Positions 51,037-60,144 of a DNA stretch of 64,000 bases are shown in pieces (within the stretch, counting starts at the first letter, position 1; every line of letters starts with the position of its first letter). A program made the translations under genes and the position numbers. The stretch lies in NCBI RefSeq assembly GCF_001487105.1, contig NZ_LN913001.1:1567902-1631901 (forward strand), read 5' to 3'. Source of the stretch: Mediterraneibacter massiliensis. Lineage in GTDB: Bacteria; Bacillota; Clostridia; Lachnospirales; Lachnospiraceae. The notes beneath the pieces are model-generated. The model had not been told where the DNA came from, ran no database searches, and saw only the letters and a list, made by a program, of their open reading frames with translations.

Positions 51037-51367
51037 GTCGGCATTTCTGGTTCTGGCTGCACTGCTTGGGATTGGGTATCAGTTGAGTTATCGGTATACG
51101 CTGGATAAAAGAGAGGTAAAGTTAGAAGAAACAAAAGAAACAAAAAGTATATCCACAAAAGGAGATGCGGTGAAAAATGAAGGATATTATCTGTGTGAAC
51201 TGCAGGGATTTGTTGTTGTATATTTAAGCGACTGTTCTACGATCTATGAGTTTACGGAGATTCGGCTGACAGATCTGCCTGAGGAAGTGCAGCAGGAAAT
51301 CTGTGCCGGAAAACACATAGACACAGAAAAAGAATTATACGCATTTCTCGAAAATTATTCCAGTTAA
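51008..51367 (+). CDS. BofC C-terminal-like domain protein
   Basis: 119 aa protein with an N-terminal signal/anchor helix (about residues 5-25) and a short extracellular domain. The domain reads YYLCELQGFVVVYLSDCSTIYEFTEI and ends ELYAFLENYSS, a pattern I recognise from BofC C-terminal-domain proteins of Lachnospiraceae. BofC in Bacillus restrains the SpoIVB protease in the forespore-mother cell space; whether this shorter protein does so is unknown. AAAGGAG lies 12 nt before the ATG. The start region is inside an inverted repeat, described separately. Confidence 0.75.
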   Translation: MKTKFCIGFLSAFLVLAALLGIGYQLSYRYTLDKREVKLEETKETKSISTKGDAVKNEGYYLCELQGFVVVYLSDCSTIYEFTEIRLTDLPEEVQQEICAGKHIDTEKELYAFLENYSS

Positions 51368-51369
51368 GG

Positions 51370-51398
51370 TAGACCAATAGCTTAAAATAGTGTAAGAT
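51370..51398 (+). promoter_or_regulatory. Possible promoter of the DUF896 gene
   Basis: TAGACC (51370-51375), 17 nt, TAAGAT (51393-51398), 44 nt before the ATG. Both boxes have two mismatches or fewer. Confidence 0.35.
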
Positions 51399-51441
51399 AG
51401 GAAAGGATTTTTGAAGCTGCTCTACAGCAGAAAGGAAAAAT

Positions 51442-51663
51442 ATGGACGAACAAAAGATAAAAAGGATCAACGATTTATACAAAAAAGCAAAAGCAGAAGG
51501 ACTAAGCCCTGCTGAGGCTGAAGAACAGAAACTTCTTCGTATGGAATATATTGCCGCCATACGTAGAAATTTAAAAGCACAGCTCGATCACATAGATGTA
51601 GAAGAAAAAGATGGAAAAGTGATCAATCTAGGTGAAAAATTTGGAAATAAAGAAGCAAATTAG
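51442..51663 (+). CDS. DUF896 (YnzC-like) protein
   Basis: 73 aa small helical protein. The segments KIKRINDLYKKAKAEGLSPAE and RMEYIAAIRRNLKAQLDHI are the DUF896 signature, as in Bacillus YnzC, a two-helix hairpin protein linked to SOS-induced yneA operons. The function is unknown. AAAGGAAAAAT precedes the ATG. Its last 23 bp overlap the start of the cyclo-ligase gene, suggesting coupling. Confidence 0.9.
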   Translation: MDEQKIKRINDLYKKAKAEGLSPAEAEEQKLLRMEYIAAIRRNLKAQLDHIDVEEKDGKVINLGEKFGNKEAN

Positions 51664-52222
51664 GAATACTTTTTCCGAGAGTAGAAATTCTTATCCATCC
51701 GTTTCAAGAAAAAAGGCGGAGAAAGCTATAGAGTCATATGTATATTCCTGTCCAGACTTTTTAAAGGCTGAAGAACTTTACTGCTATGTCTCTTTTGGCA
51801 CAGAAGTGTGTACCCACAGAATTATACAACATGCGTTAGAAAACGAAAAAAAGGTCGCTGTTCCCAAAGTAAGCGGACCCCATAAGATGGATTTTTATTA
51901 TATTCGCAGTTTGGACATGTTAAAGCCGGGATTCAAAGGAATCTTAGAGCCGGAAGAAAAGGCACCTTTGGCAAACGGAGAAAAAGGACTGCTTTTTGTT
52001 CCGGGGCTTGCCTTTGATCCGCAGGGAAACCGATTGGGATATGGCGGGGGCTTTTATGACGCCTATATAAGTACACATCCTAAACTCGTCTGCTGTGGGC
52101 TGTTTTATTCTATACAGCAGGCTGAAAAACTCCCCGTAGAGGCACAGGATAAGCAACTTCAAATGATCATTACAGAGAAAGGATGTCTGCCATGTTGTCA
52201 GAATTGCCAAATGACCCTGTGA
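51641..52222 (+). CDS. 5-formyltetrahydrofolate cyclo-ligase
   Basis: 193 aa ATP-dependent enzyme returning 5-formyl-THF to the folate pool as methenyl-THF. The conserved GYGGGFYDAYI near the C-terminal third and VPGLAFDPQGNRLG are clear; the N-terminus KKQIRNTFSESRN has the expected Lys/Arg pattern. I choose TTG at 51641 because AGGTGA lies 5 nt upstream; a GTG at 51632 has no site. The C-terminus (PCCQNCQMTL) is cysteine-rich and overlaps the next small gene. It complements Fhs and FolD encoded in the same window. Confidence 0.9.
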   Translation: MEIKKQIRNTFSESRNSYPSVSRKKAEKAIESYVYSCPDFLKAEELYCYVSFGTEVCTHRIIQHALENEKKVAVPKVSGPHKMDFYYIRSLDMLKPGFKGILEPEEKAPLANGEKGLLFVPGLAFDPQGNRLGYGGGFYDAYISTHPKLVCCGLFYSIQQAEKLPVEAQDKQLQMIITEKGCLPCCQNCQMTL

Positions 52223-52374
52223 TTCTTTTGAGTGTGATAAATACAAAACTGCGGGATTTCTATAAAAGTCTGGATGACTTATGTGAAGATATGCAGATCT
52301 CAAAAGAAGCACTTTCAGAAAAATTAAAAGAAATTGCATATGAATACGATGCTACAAGAAACCAGTTTATTTAA
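52192..52374 (+). CDS. DUF4250 protein
   Basis: 60 aa protein. LPNDPVILLSVINTKLRDFY, a Cys in LDDLCEDM and the ending YEYDATRNQFI match DUF4250, small proteins common in clostridia with no known role. AAAGGA 8 nt before the ATG at 52192 sets the start; an ATG at 52183 overlaps that site. It overlaps the cyclo-ligase gene by 31 bp and precedes miaB by 18 bp. Confidence 0.85.
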   Translation: MLSELPNDPVILLSVINTKLRDFYKSLDDLCEDMQISKEALSEKLKEIAYEYDATRNQFI

Positions 52375-52392
52375 TGATAGGGTGTTACATAT

Positions 52393-53838
52393 ATGGATAT
52401 TTTAGATTTAACAGGGATTGACCTGTCAAAAGAAGCACCGGAATGTGAACCGGAAAGACAATTTTATTTTATCGCAAAAGCAAGAGAACTTCTGCACGAG
52501 AAAGAACGAGAAGCAGGACGCAAGCTTACGTTCTGCGTGACTACTTTTGGCTGTCAGATGAATGCAAGAGATTCTGAAAAGCTGACAGGCATACTTGAAC
52601 AGATAGGATATGTGGAGGAAGAGAATGAGGAAAAAGCAGATTTCGTTGTCTTTAACACATGCACTGTGCGTGAAAATGCAAATCAGAGAGTCTATGGACG
52701 GCTCGGGCAACTTAAGAGGATCAAGAAAAAGAATCCCCATATGCTGATCGCCTTATGCGGCTGCATGATGCAGGAACCCGAAGTCGTAGAGAAATTAAAA
52801 CAAAGCTACCGGTTTGTAGATCTGATTTTCGGAACCCATAATATTTTTAAGTTTGCCGAACTTACTGTTGTATGCTTAGAATCCGGACGTATGGTGATCG
52901 ATATTTGGAAAGATACAGACAAAATCGTGGAGAATCTTCCAAGTGAACGGAAATTTCCATTTAAATCAGGCGTAAATATTATGTTCGGATGTAATAATTT
53001 CTGTAGTTATTGTATTGTCCCTTATGTAAGAGGGAGAGAAAGAAGCAGAACCCCGGAAGCGATCATAGCGGAAATAGAAAAGCTGGTGGCGGATGGAGTA
53101 GTAGAAGTCATGCTTTTAGGACAAAATGTCAATTCATATGGGAAGACTTTAGACACACCGATCACTTTCGCCCAATTATTAAAAAGGATTGAGCAGATCG
53201 AAGGTTTGCAGAGGATCCGCTTTATGACTTCTCATCCAAAAGACCTATCTGACGAATTGATCGAAGTGATGGCACATTCAAAAAAAATCTGCCGTCATCT
53301 GCATCTCCCAGTGCAGTCGGGAAGCAGCCGTATACTGCAAAAGATGAACCGACGGTATACAAAGGAGCAGTATCTTGCGCTTGTAGAAAAACTAAAGATT
53401 GCGATTCCGGATATTTCACTTACGACAGATATCATTGTAGGTTTTCCGGGGGAAACAGAAGAGGATTTTGCAGATACATTAGATATTGTCAGAAAGGTTC
53501 GTTTTGACAGTGCCTTTACATTTATCTATTCAAAGCGTACCGGGACACCCGCTGCCGTGATGAAGGAACAGGTTCCGGAAGAAACGGTCAAAAAACGTTT
53601 TGATCGGCTTCTGACAGAAGTGCAGGAGATCGCAAAGGAAGTGTGTTCTATACATAAAGGAACTGTACAGACGGTGCTGGTAGAGTCTGTTAATGAACAG
53701 GATCCTTCTCTGATGACCGGTCGTTTAAGTAATAATCTGCTTGTACATTTTCCGGCGTCATCTTCTGTCATCGGACAATTAAAAGAAGTAAAACTTACAG
53801 AATGCAAAGGATTTTATTATATTGGAGAACTGGTATAA
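52393..53838 (+). CDS. miaB: tRNA-2-methylthio-N6-dimethylallyladenosine synthase
   Basis: 481 aa radical-SAM enzyme adding a methylthio group to i6A37 of tRNA. The N-terminal cluster domain has its three cysteines in TFGCQMNARDS, NTCTVRENA and CGCMMQEP. The radical-SAM motif is C200-x3-C204-x2-C207 (CNNFCSYC). The C-terminal TRAM domain covers roughly the last 65 residues. The N-terminal 40 residues are an extra extension common in clostridia. Its substrate is made by MiaA, encoded downstream at 59173. Confidence 0.97.
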   Translation: MDILDLTGIDLSKEAPECEPERQFYFIAKARELLHEKEREAGRKLTFCVTTFGCQMNARDSEKLTGILEQIGYVEEENEEKADFVVFNTCTVRENANQRVYGRLGQLKRIKKKNPHMLIALCGCMMQEPEVVEKLKQSYRFVDLIFGTHNIFKFAELTVVCLESGRMVIDIWKDTDKIVENLPSERKFPFKSGVNIMFGCNNFCSYCIVPYVRGRERSRTPEAIIAEIEKLVADGVVEVMLLGQNVNSYGKTLDTPITFAQLLKRIEQIEGLQRIRFMTSHPKDLSDELIEVMAHSKKICRHLHLPVQSGSSRILQKMNRRYTKEQYLALVEKLKIAIPDISLTTDIIVGFPGETEEDFADTLDIVRKVRFDSAFTFIYSKRTGTPAAVMKEQVPEETVKKRFDRLLTEVQEIAKEVCSIHKGTVQTVLVESVNEQDPSLMTGRLSNNLLVHFPASSSVIGQLKEVKLTECKGFYYIGELV

Positions 53839-53865
53839 CAAGAACTTCCAACTATAATTTTAAAG

Positions 53866-53915
53866 AAAAACGTCCAAACTATGTATAGACTATACACATA
53901 GAGAGGACGTTTTTT
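53866..53915 (+). terminator. Hairpin and T-run ending at the start codon of the next gene
   Basis: AAAAACGTCC (53866-53875) pairs with GGACGTTTTT (53905-53914). An inner CTATG...CATAG helix extends it. The T6 run ends one base before the GTG at 53916. The Shine-Dalgarno (AGAGAGGA) lies in the right arm. A TATAAT at 53853 could start a transcript at the hairpin's first base. Confidence 0.6.
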
Positions 53916-54332
53916 GTGAAAAAAGTAAGCGAATATTTGTTTTTGTGGGCTCTTGGAGGGACACTTTATTATACATTTGAAATGTTGTTTCGCGGATTTT
54001 CACACTGGTCTATGTTTGTCCTTGGCGGTGTCTGCCTTGTATTCTGTGCACAGCAGGGAATGTGGACTGGATGGGAGCCGCCTCTTGTGCAGCAGGTATT
54101 TTGGTGTGCTGTGTTTGTAGGCGCATGTGAATTTATCACAGGGATTGTCGTGAATAAATGGCTGAGATGGCAGGTTTGGGATTATACAGACCAGCCTTTT
54201 CAGATCATGGGACAAATCTGCCTTCCTTTTCTGATTATTTTTTCGGCGCTATGCGTTTTTGGGATTTTATTGAGCGGCTACTTACTGCACTGGCTCTATG
54301 GAGAGAAAAAGCCTTGTTTTCATGTACTGTGA
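53916..54332 (+). CDS. CmpB-like (putative ABC transporter type IV) membrane protein
   Basis: 138 aa protein with four membrane helices. GGTLYYTFEMLFRGFSHWSM at the N-terminus and WDYTDQPFQIMGQICLPF in the second half match the PF06541-type 'ABC_trans_CmpB' family of clostridial membrane proteins. Despite the name no transport function is shown. The start is GTG with AGAGAGGA 8 nt upstream, inside the hairpin described above. It lies alone between miaB and the mutS promoter. Confidence 0.8.
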   Translation: MKKVSEYLFLWALGGTLYYTFEMLFRGFSHWSMFVLGGVCLVFCAQQGMWTGWEPPLVQQVFWCAVFVGACEFITGIVVNKWLRWQVWDYTDQPFQIMGQICLPFLIIFSALCVFGILLSGYLLHWLYGEKKPCFHVL

Positions 54333-54364
54333 GGCGCAAATGATAGAAATTTTCAATCCCTTCA

Positions 54365-54393
54365 TTGAACTGATTTTATAAAAATGCTATAAT
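54365..54393 (+). promoter_or_regulatory. Promoter of mutS-mutL-miaA
   Basis: TTGAAC (54365-54370), 17 nt, TATAAT (54388-54393), 87 nt before the mutS GTG. Confidence 0.7.
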
Positions 54394-54480
54394 GAAATCT
54401 ACTGCTGATACTTTATACAGCATGAAAGATTGTTATTTTTTAATGAAATACCGGAAAGTTTTGCAAAAAGGAGAATAGAA

Positions 54481-57132
54481 GTGGCTGAACTTACACCAAT
54501 GATGAAACAGTATATGGAGACCAAATCTCAATATAAAGACTGTATTTTATTTTATAGATTAGGTGATTTTTATGAGATGTTTTATGAAGATGCTCTGACT
54601 GCATCGAAAGAACTGGAGATCACTTTGACAGGCAAAAACTGTGGACAAGAAGAAAGGGCACCCATGTGCGGTGTCCCTTATCATGCTGTGGAAGGTTATT
54701 TAAATAAGCTGGTATCCAAAGGCTATAAAGTGGCAATCTGTGAGCAAGTAGAGGATCCCAAACAGGCTAAAGGTATTGTAAAGCGTGAAGTTGTACGCAT
54801 CGTTACGCCCGGCACAAATCTAGATACACAGGCACTGGATGAGACGAAGAACAATTATATCATGTGTATCGTATATATAGCGGACCGTTATGGCCTGTCG
54901 ATCGCGGATATCACGACAGGCGACTATGTTGTGACAGAATTGTCGGACAGCGGAAAACTGTTTGATGAGATCTGCAAGTTCATGCCTTCCGAGATCATTT
55001 GCAATGAGTCATTTTATATGAGCGGTATGGATCTGGAGGATTTAAGAGAACGGTTTGGAATCACTATCTATGCGTTGGATGCCTGGTATTTTGATGATGC
55101 TATATGCAGAAAGAAGCTGTTAGAACATTTTAAAGTTTCTTCCTTTGCCGGGCTGGGACTTATGGATTACGACTGCGGCATCATCAGTGCAGGAGCATTG
55201 CTCTTGTATTTATTGGAAACACAGAAAAATTCTCTGTCTCATCTGACACATATTACCCCATATGCAACAGGAAAATATATGATGCTGGACAGTTCTACAA
55301 GAAGAAACTTAGAACTTTGTGAGACACTTAGAGAGAAACAAAAAAGGGGCTCTCTTTTGTGGGTGCTCGATAAAACAAAAACCGCAATGGGGGCACGCAT
55401 GCTGCGCAAATATGTGGAACAGCCCCTGATCGACAAAAAAGAGATCGTCAAACGGCTAGATGCGGTAGAAGAATTAAAAGAACATACTATTTCCAGAGAG
55501 GAAATGCGGGAATATCTGTCCGCAGTGTACGATCTGGAACGGTTGATCACAAAAATTACATATGGCACTGCCAATCCAAGGGATTTGACAGCTTTTCGGA
55601 GTTCTTTGGAAATGCTGCCCTCCATAAAATATATCTTGGAGGAGATGGAATCGCCCCTTCTTTTAAGTATCCGTGAGGATATGGATACGTTGGAAGATCT
55701 CTGTATACTTATCAGATCTGCTATTGCAGAAGAACCTCCTCTTGCTATGAAAGAAGGAGGCATCATCAGAGACGGATACAGCGATGAGGTAGATAGTCTG
55801 AGGCGAGCAAAGTCGGAAGGCAAGGACTGGCTGGCAAAAATGGAGAACAGCGAACGCGAAAAGACAGGAATCAAAAACTTACGTATACGCTACAATAAAG
55901 TATTTGGATATTATCTGGAAGTGACCAATTCGTATAAAGAACTTGTACCGGATTACTATACACGCAAACAGACACTCGCCAATGCAGAGCGCTATATTAC
56001 TCCGGAATTAAAAGAACTTGAGGATACGATACTGGGTGCAGAGGATAAACTATATGCGCTGGAGTATGAATTATACTGTACAGTAAGAGACACGATCGCA
56101 GCGGAAGTGGAGCGCATACAGAGAACAGCAAAAGCAGTCGCCGCATTAGATGTATTTTCCTCGCTTGCTCTGGTAGCCGAGAGAAATCAATATGTACGTC
56201 CTTCTGTCAATGAGAAAGGGATCATCGATATTCAGGAAGGCAGACATCCGGTCGTAGAAAGGATGATCCCCAATGATATGTTTATCTCCAATGATACTTA
56301 TCTGGATGATAAAAAACAGCGTATCTCCATCATTACCGGGCCAAATATGGCAGGAAAATCTACTTATATGAGACAGACCGCCCTGATTGTTCTGATGGCG
56401 CAGATTGGCTCTTTCGTCCCTGCTGCAAAAGCCGATATCGGTTTAGTGGATAGGATCTTTACTCGTGTAGGGGCTTCTGACGATCTGGCAAGCGGACAGA
56501 GTACTTTTATGGTAGAGATGACGGAAGTAGCAAATATCCTGCGCAACGCAACAAACAAAAGTCTATTGATCCTAGATGAGATTGGCAGAGGGACGAGTAC
56601 TTTTGACGGGCTTTCTATTGCCTGGGCAGTGATCGAATATATCAGTGATACGAAGCTGTTGGGGGCAAAAACTCTGTTTGCCACGCATTATCATGAACTG
56701 ACAGAATTGGAAGGAAAGATTGAAAACGTACATAACTACTGCATTGCTGTCAAAGAAAAAGGGGACGACATTGTATTTTTGCGCAAGATCGTCAAAGGCG
56801 GCGCAGACAAAAGCTATGGCATACAAGTGGCAAAATTAGCAGGAGTTCCGGATCTGGTGATAGAGCGGGCAAAAGAGATCGTAGAGGAATTAAGCGATGA
56901 AGATATAACGATAAGAGTAAGTGAGATTGCTTCCAAGGAACAGACTTCTAAGAAAAAAGTAAAAACAAAAAAATACGACGAAGTGGATATTGCACAGATG
57001 TCTCTTTTTGATACAGTAAAAGACGATGATGTTATAGAGGAATTAAAGAGTATTGATGTTACAAATCTAACGCCGATTGACGCTTTGAATACGATCTACC
57101 GACTTCAGAATAAACTGAAGAATCGTTGGTAA
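54481..57132 (+). CDS. mutS: DNA mismatch repair protein MutS
   Basis: 883 aa mismatch sensor. The mismatch-binding FYEMFYEDA (Phe-x-Glu) is near residue 37, and the ATPase Walker A is GPNMAGKST at 620-628. Further ATPase motifs are LILDEIGRGTSTFDG and FATHYHELTEL. The C-terminal tail (residues 800-883) has the dimerisation helices. The GTG at 54481 has AAAGGAG 7 nt upstream and gives the usual AELTPMMKQY start; the frame extends 17 codons further 5' without a site. It is followed 30 bp later by mutL. There is no mutH, as expected outside enterobacteria. Confidence 0.97.
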   Translation: MAELTPMMKQYMETKSQYKDCILFYRLGDFYEMFYEDALTASKELEITLTGKNCGQEERAPMCGVPYHAVEGYLNKLVSKGYKVAICEQVEDPKQAKGIVKREVVRIVTPGTNLDTQALDETKNNYIMCIVYIADRYGLSIADITTGDYVVTELSDSGKLFDEICKFMPSEIICNESFYMSGMDLEDLRERFGITIYALDAWYFDDAICRKKLLEHFKVSSFAGLGLMDYDCGIISAGALLLYLLETQKNSLSHLTHITPYATGKYMMLDSSTRRNLELCETLREKQKRGSLLWVLDKTKTAMGARMLRKYVEQPLIDKKEIVKRLDAVEELKEHTISREEMREYLSAVYDLERLITKITYGTANPRDLTAFRSSLEMLPSIKYILEEMESPLLLSIREDMDTLEDLCILIRSAIAEEPPLAMKEGGIIRDGYSDEVDSLRRAKSEGKDWLAKMENSEREKTGIKNLRIRYNKVFGYYLEVTNSYKELVPDYYTRKQTLANAERYITPELKELEDTILGAEDKLYALEYELYCTVRDTIAAEVERIQRTAKAVAALDVFSSLALVAERNQYVRPSVNEKGIIDIQEGRHPVVERMIPNDMFISNDTYLDDKKQRISIITGPNMAGKSTYMRQTALIVLMAQIGSFVPAAKADIGLVDRIFTRVGASDDLASGQSTFMVEMTEVANILRNATNKSLLILDEIGRGTSTFDGLSIAWAVIEYISDTKLLGAKTLFATHYHELTELEGKIENVHNYCIAVKEKGDDIVFLRKIVKGGADKSYGIQVAKLAGVPDLVIERAKEIVEELSDEDITIRVSEIASKEQTSKKKVKTKKYDEVDIAQMSLFDTVKDDDVIEELKSIDVTNLTPIDALNTIYRLQNKLKNRW

Positions 57133-57162
57133 TGCTCATAAATAAAGATCAGGAGGAATGCT

Positions 57163-59160
57163 ATGCCGCATATAGAGGTATTAAATCAGCTGACGATCGA
57201 TAAGATCGCTGCAGGGGAAGTTATAGAAAGACCTGCTTCTATCGTAAAAGAACTGGTCGAAAACGCGATCGATGCCGGTGCGTCTTTGATCACAGTTGAG
57301 ATTAAAGACGGAGGAATCTCTTTTATCCGTATAACAGACAATGGAAGCGGCATTGAAAGGGAAGATGTCAGGAATGCGTTTCTGCGTCATTCTACAAGTA
57401 AGATTCGAAGCGTGGAGGATCTGGCACATATTTCTTCTCTCGGCTTTCGAGGAGAGGCGCTTTCAAGTATTGCCGCAGTAACGCAGACAGAATTGATCAC
57501 GAAGACGAAACAGGAGAGTATGGGAACCCGTTATGTCATAGAAGGGGGACAGGAAAAAACGCTGGAAGATACAGGCGCACCTGACGGTACCACATTTCTT
57601 GTCCGTCAGCTCTTTTATAATGTGCCGGCAAGAAGAAAGTTTTTAAAGACGCCTATGACAGAAGCGGGACACATCCAGGATCTTCTTATGCATCTTTCAC
57701 TTTCTCATCCGGAGATCGGATTTCAATTTTTAAATAACGGACAGGAAAAATTAAGGACCTCGGGAAATGGGAAATTAAAAGATGTCATCTATCAGATCTA
57801 TGGCAGGGACATTGCTGCTAATCTTCTGGAGATAGACTTTGAAAAAGATGGTTTTCGCATGACCGGATATCTAGGTAAACCGGTTATTACAAGAGGAAAT
57901 CGAAATTTTGAAAATATATTTGTGAACAGCAGATATATAAAAAGCGCCATGCTGTCTAAAGCCATTGAAGACGCATACAAAGATTTCGTCATGCAGCATA
58001 AATTTCCTTTTGTTGTTCTCCATTTTCATGTAGAGGGAGAAAAGGTGGACGTCAATGTGCATCCGACTAAGATGGAACTGCGCTTTCAAAAGCAGCAAGA
58101 AATATATGGTGCTGTATTTGAAGGGATCCACAGACAGCTTTTAGAACCAGAACTGATCCAGACAGTAGAAGTTCCACCCGCAGCAGTGCCTGAAAAAACA
58201 GCTGAGCGATCGGATGTTGCACATGCAGAAAGTCCGTTTCTGCTGCGGCCCAAGTCTAAACCCGCAGCTGCTGAAGTTAAGGATGAGGAATACTTTATCC
58301 GCAAAATGCGGGAACGTGTCACCGCATACCACCAGCGTCAGTCTAGTGCAGAAGTGCCGGATAAAGAGAGTATATTTAAACCCTCTGTGCAAAAAGAACG
58401 GATCTTAGAATCTGTCAGACAGGCAAAAAAACAAGAGACAAAAGAAATATTGCGTGAGAACGGTACATATTCCAGTCAGCCTGATAAGGAGTGTAGGCAA
58501 GAAGCAGAAGACAAATCGTCTGCACAAAATCCCAAACAGCTTGACCTGTTTGAGGAAAATCTGTTAAAAAGAGAAAAAAAAGCCGAATACAAATTGATCG
58601 GTCAGGTTTTCAATACATACTGGCTGGTGGAATTTCAGGATACGCTCTATATTGTTGACCAGCATGCCGCTCATGAAAGAGTATTGTATGAAAAAACCTT
58701 AAAAAATATGAAAAGCAGAGAATTTACTTCTCAATATTTAAGCCCTCCTATTATTTTAAGTCTGTCCATGCAGGAGGAAGAAGCCTTGAAGGAAAATATG
58801 GAACGCTTTCAAAAAATCGGATTCGAGATAGAGCCCTTTGGTGGGGAGGAATACGCTGTCCGTGCTGTGCCGGATAATTTGTTCAGTATCGCAAAAAAAG
58901 AACTGCTTATGGAAATGCTGGATGCTCTGTCAGATGGTGTTAAAACAACGATGACGCCAGATTTAATAGATGAAAAGATCGCCTCCCTTTCCTGCAAAGC
59001 AGCAGTAAAAGGAAATAACCGGCTTTCAGCGCAGGAGATGGATGTTTTGCTGGGGGAACTTCTTACGCTGGATAATCCTTATCACTGTCCACATGGAAGA
59101 CCAACGATCATTGCTATGTCGCGCCGGGAATTGGAAAAAAAATTTAAAAGGATTGTATGA
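57163..59160 (+). CDS. mutL: DNA mismatch repair protein MutL with endonuclease motif
   Basis: 665 aa. The N-terminal GHKL ATPase shows IAAGEVIERPASIVKELVEN, DNGSGI and GFRGEALSSI. A charged linker (about 340-470) joins the C-terminal domain. That domain carries the nuclease motif DQHA-x2-E-x4-E at Asp499 to Glu510, plus SCKAAVKG and CPHGRPT, so this MutL should nick DNA itself, as in organisms without MutH. AGGAGG 7 nt before the ATG. It forms an operon with mutS and miaA (12-bp gap). Confidence 0.97.
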   Translation: MPHIEVLNQLTIDKIAAGEVIERPASIVKELVENAIDAGASLITVEIKDGGISFIRITDNGSGIEREDVRNAFLRHSTSKIRSVEDLAHISSLGFRGEALSSIAAVTQTELITKTKQESMGTRYVIEGGQEKTLEDTGAPDGTTFLVRQLFYNVPARRKFLKTPMTEAGHIQDLLMHLSLSHPEIGFQFLNNGQEKLRTSGNGKLKDVIYQIYGRDIAANLLEIDFEKDGFRMTGYLGKPVITRGNRNFENIFVNSRYIKSAMLSKAIEDAYKDFVMQHKFPFVVLHFHVEGEKVDVNVHPTKMELRFQKQQEIYGAVFEGIHRQLLEPELIQTVEVPPAAVPEKTAERSDVAHAESPFLLRPKSKPAAAEVKDEEYFIRKMRERVTAYHQRQSSAEVPDKESIFKPSVQKERILESVRQAKKQETKEILRENGTYSSQPDKECRQEAEDKSSAQNPKQLDLFEENLLKREKKAEYKLIGQVFNTYWLVEFQDTLYIVDQHAAHERVLYEKTLKNMKSREFTSQYLSPPIILSLSMQEEEALKENMERFQKIGFEIEPFGGEEYAVRAVPDNLFSIAKKELLMEMLDALSDGVKTTMTPDLIDEKIASLSCKAAVKGNNRLSAQEMDVLLGELLTLDNPYHCPHGRPTIIAMSRRELEKKFKRIV

Positions 59161-59172
59161 GGGTAAGCAAAA

Positions 59173-60138
59173 ATGTGCCAAAAAAAACCACTGATCATAT
59201 TAACCGGGCCTACGGCTGTCGGAAAAACAGAACTTTCCATCCGTCTTGCCAAAGCAGTGAATGCGGAAATCATTTCGGCAGATTCTATGCAGGTATATCG
59301 TCACATGGATATTGGTTCGGCTAAGATCAAGCCTGAGGAGAGGCAGGGGATCATACATCATTTGATCGATGTGCTTAATCCGCAGGAGGAATTTAATGTC
59401 GTAACATTTCAAAAAATGGCAAAAGAGGCTGTAAACGCTATTTATGAAAAAGGAAAAATACCACTTGTCGTAGGAGGAACTGGCTTTTATATCCAAGCGC
59501 TCTTAAAAGACATTGACTTCTCGGAAGAACAAAGCGACAAGCTATACAGAGAACAACTCCGGAAGACGGCAGAAGAAAAAGGAAGTGCATGGCTGCACGC
59601 CATCTTAAAAGAAACAGATGAAAAAGCAGCAGACCAGATTCATGTAAATAACACAAAGCGGATCATCCGTGCCTTAGAATACTATCATCTGACCGGAGAA
59701 AAAATATCAGCGCACAATGAAAGAGAACGAGAAAAAATCTCGCCATACATGGCTGCTTACTTTGTGTTGACAGACGACAGGGAGAAACTTTACACACGAA
59801 TTGACCAACGTGTAGATAAAATGATGGAAGAAGGGCTTTTAGAGGAAGTACAGCGATTAAAGGCAATGGGACTGGACAAGAGCATGGTGTCGATGCAGGG
59901 ACTTGGGTATAAAGAGCTGCTTGCTTATCTAGACGGAGAACTTACTTTAGAGGAGGCTGTCTATATCATCAAGCGGGATACACGCCATTTTGCAAAACGC
60001 CAGATTACATGGTTTAAGCGGGAACAGGAAGTTATCTGGCTTAACAGGCAGAAGTTTGCCTGTGATCAGACGGCGATCTTAGAGGAAATACTCCATGTCC
60101 TGCGAATCAAAAAAATAATAGAGGATAAAGAGGAATAA
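59173..60138 (+). CDS. miaA: tRNA dimethylallyltransferase
   Basis: 321 aa enzyme adding a dimethylallyl group to A37 of tRNAs reading U-codons, the step before MiaB. The P-loop is GPTAVGKTE, followed by SADSMQVYRHMDIGSAK and VGGTGFYIQALL. The C-terminal RDTRHFAKRQITWFKRE is standard. AGGGTAAGC is a weak ribosome site, so coupling from mutL is likely. The mutSL-miaA order is widespread. Confidence 0.97.
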   Translation: MCQKKPLIILTGPTAVGKTELSIRLAKAVNAEIISADSMQVYRHMDIGSAKIKPEERQGIIHHLIDVLNPQEEFNVVTFQKMAKEAVNAIYEKGKIPLVVGGTGFYIQALLKDIDFSEEQSDKLYREQLRKTAEEKGSAWLHAILKETDEKAADQIHVNNTKRIIRALEYYHLTGEKISAHNEREREKISPYMAAYFVLTDDREKLYTRIDQRVDKMMEEGLLEEVQRLKAMGLDKSMVSMQGLGYKELLAYLDGELTLEEAVYIIKRDTRHFAKRQITWFKREQEVIWLNRQKFACDQTAILEEILHVLRIKKIIEDKEE

Positions 60139-60144
60139 AAGAAA

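Noticed and set aside
55239..55874. 211-codon open frame on the minus strand inside mutS
   Set aside because: Antisense of an intact, conserved gene, with no ribosome site and a low-complexity serine-rich product.
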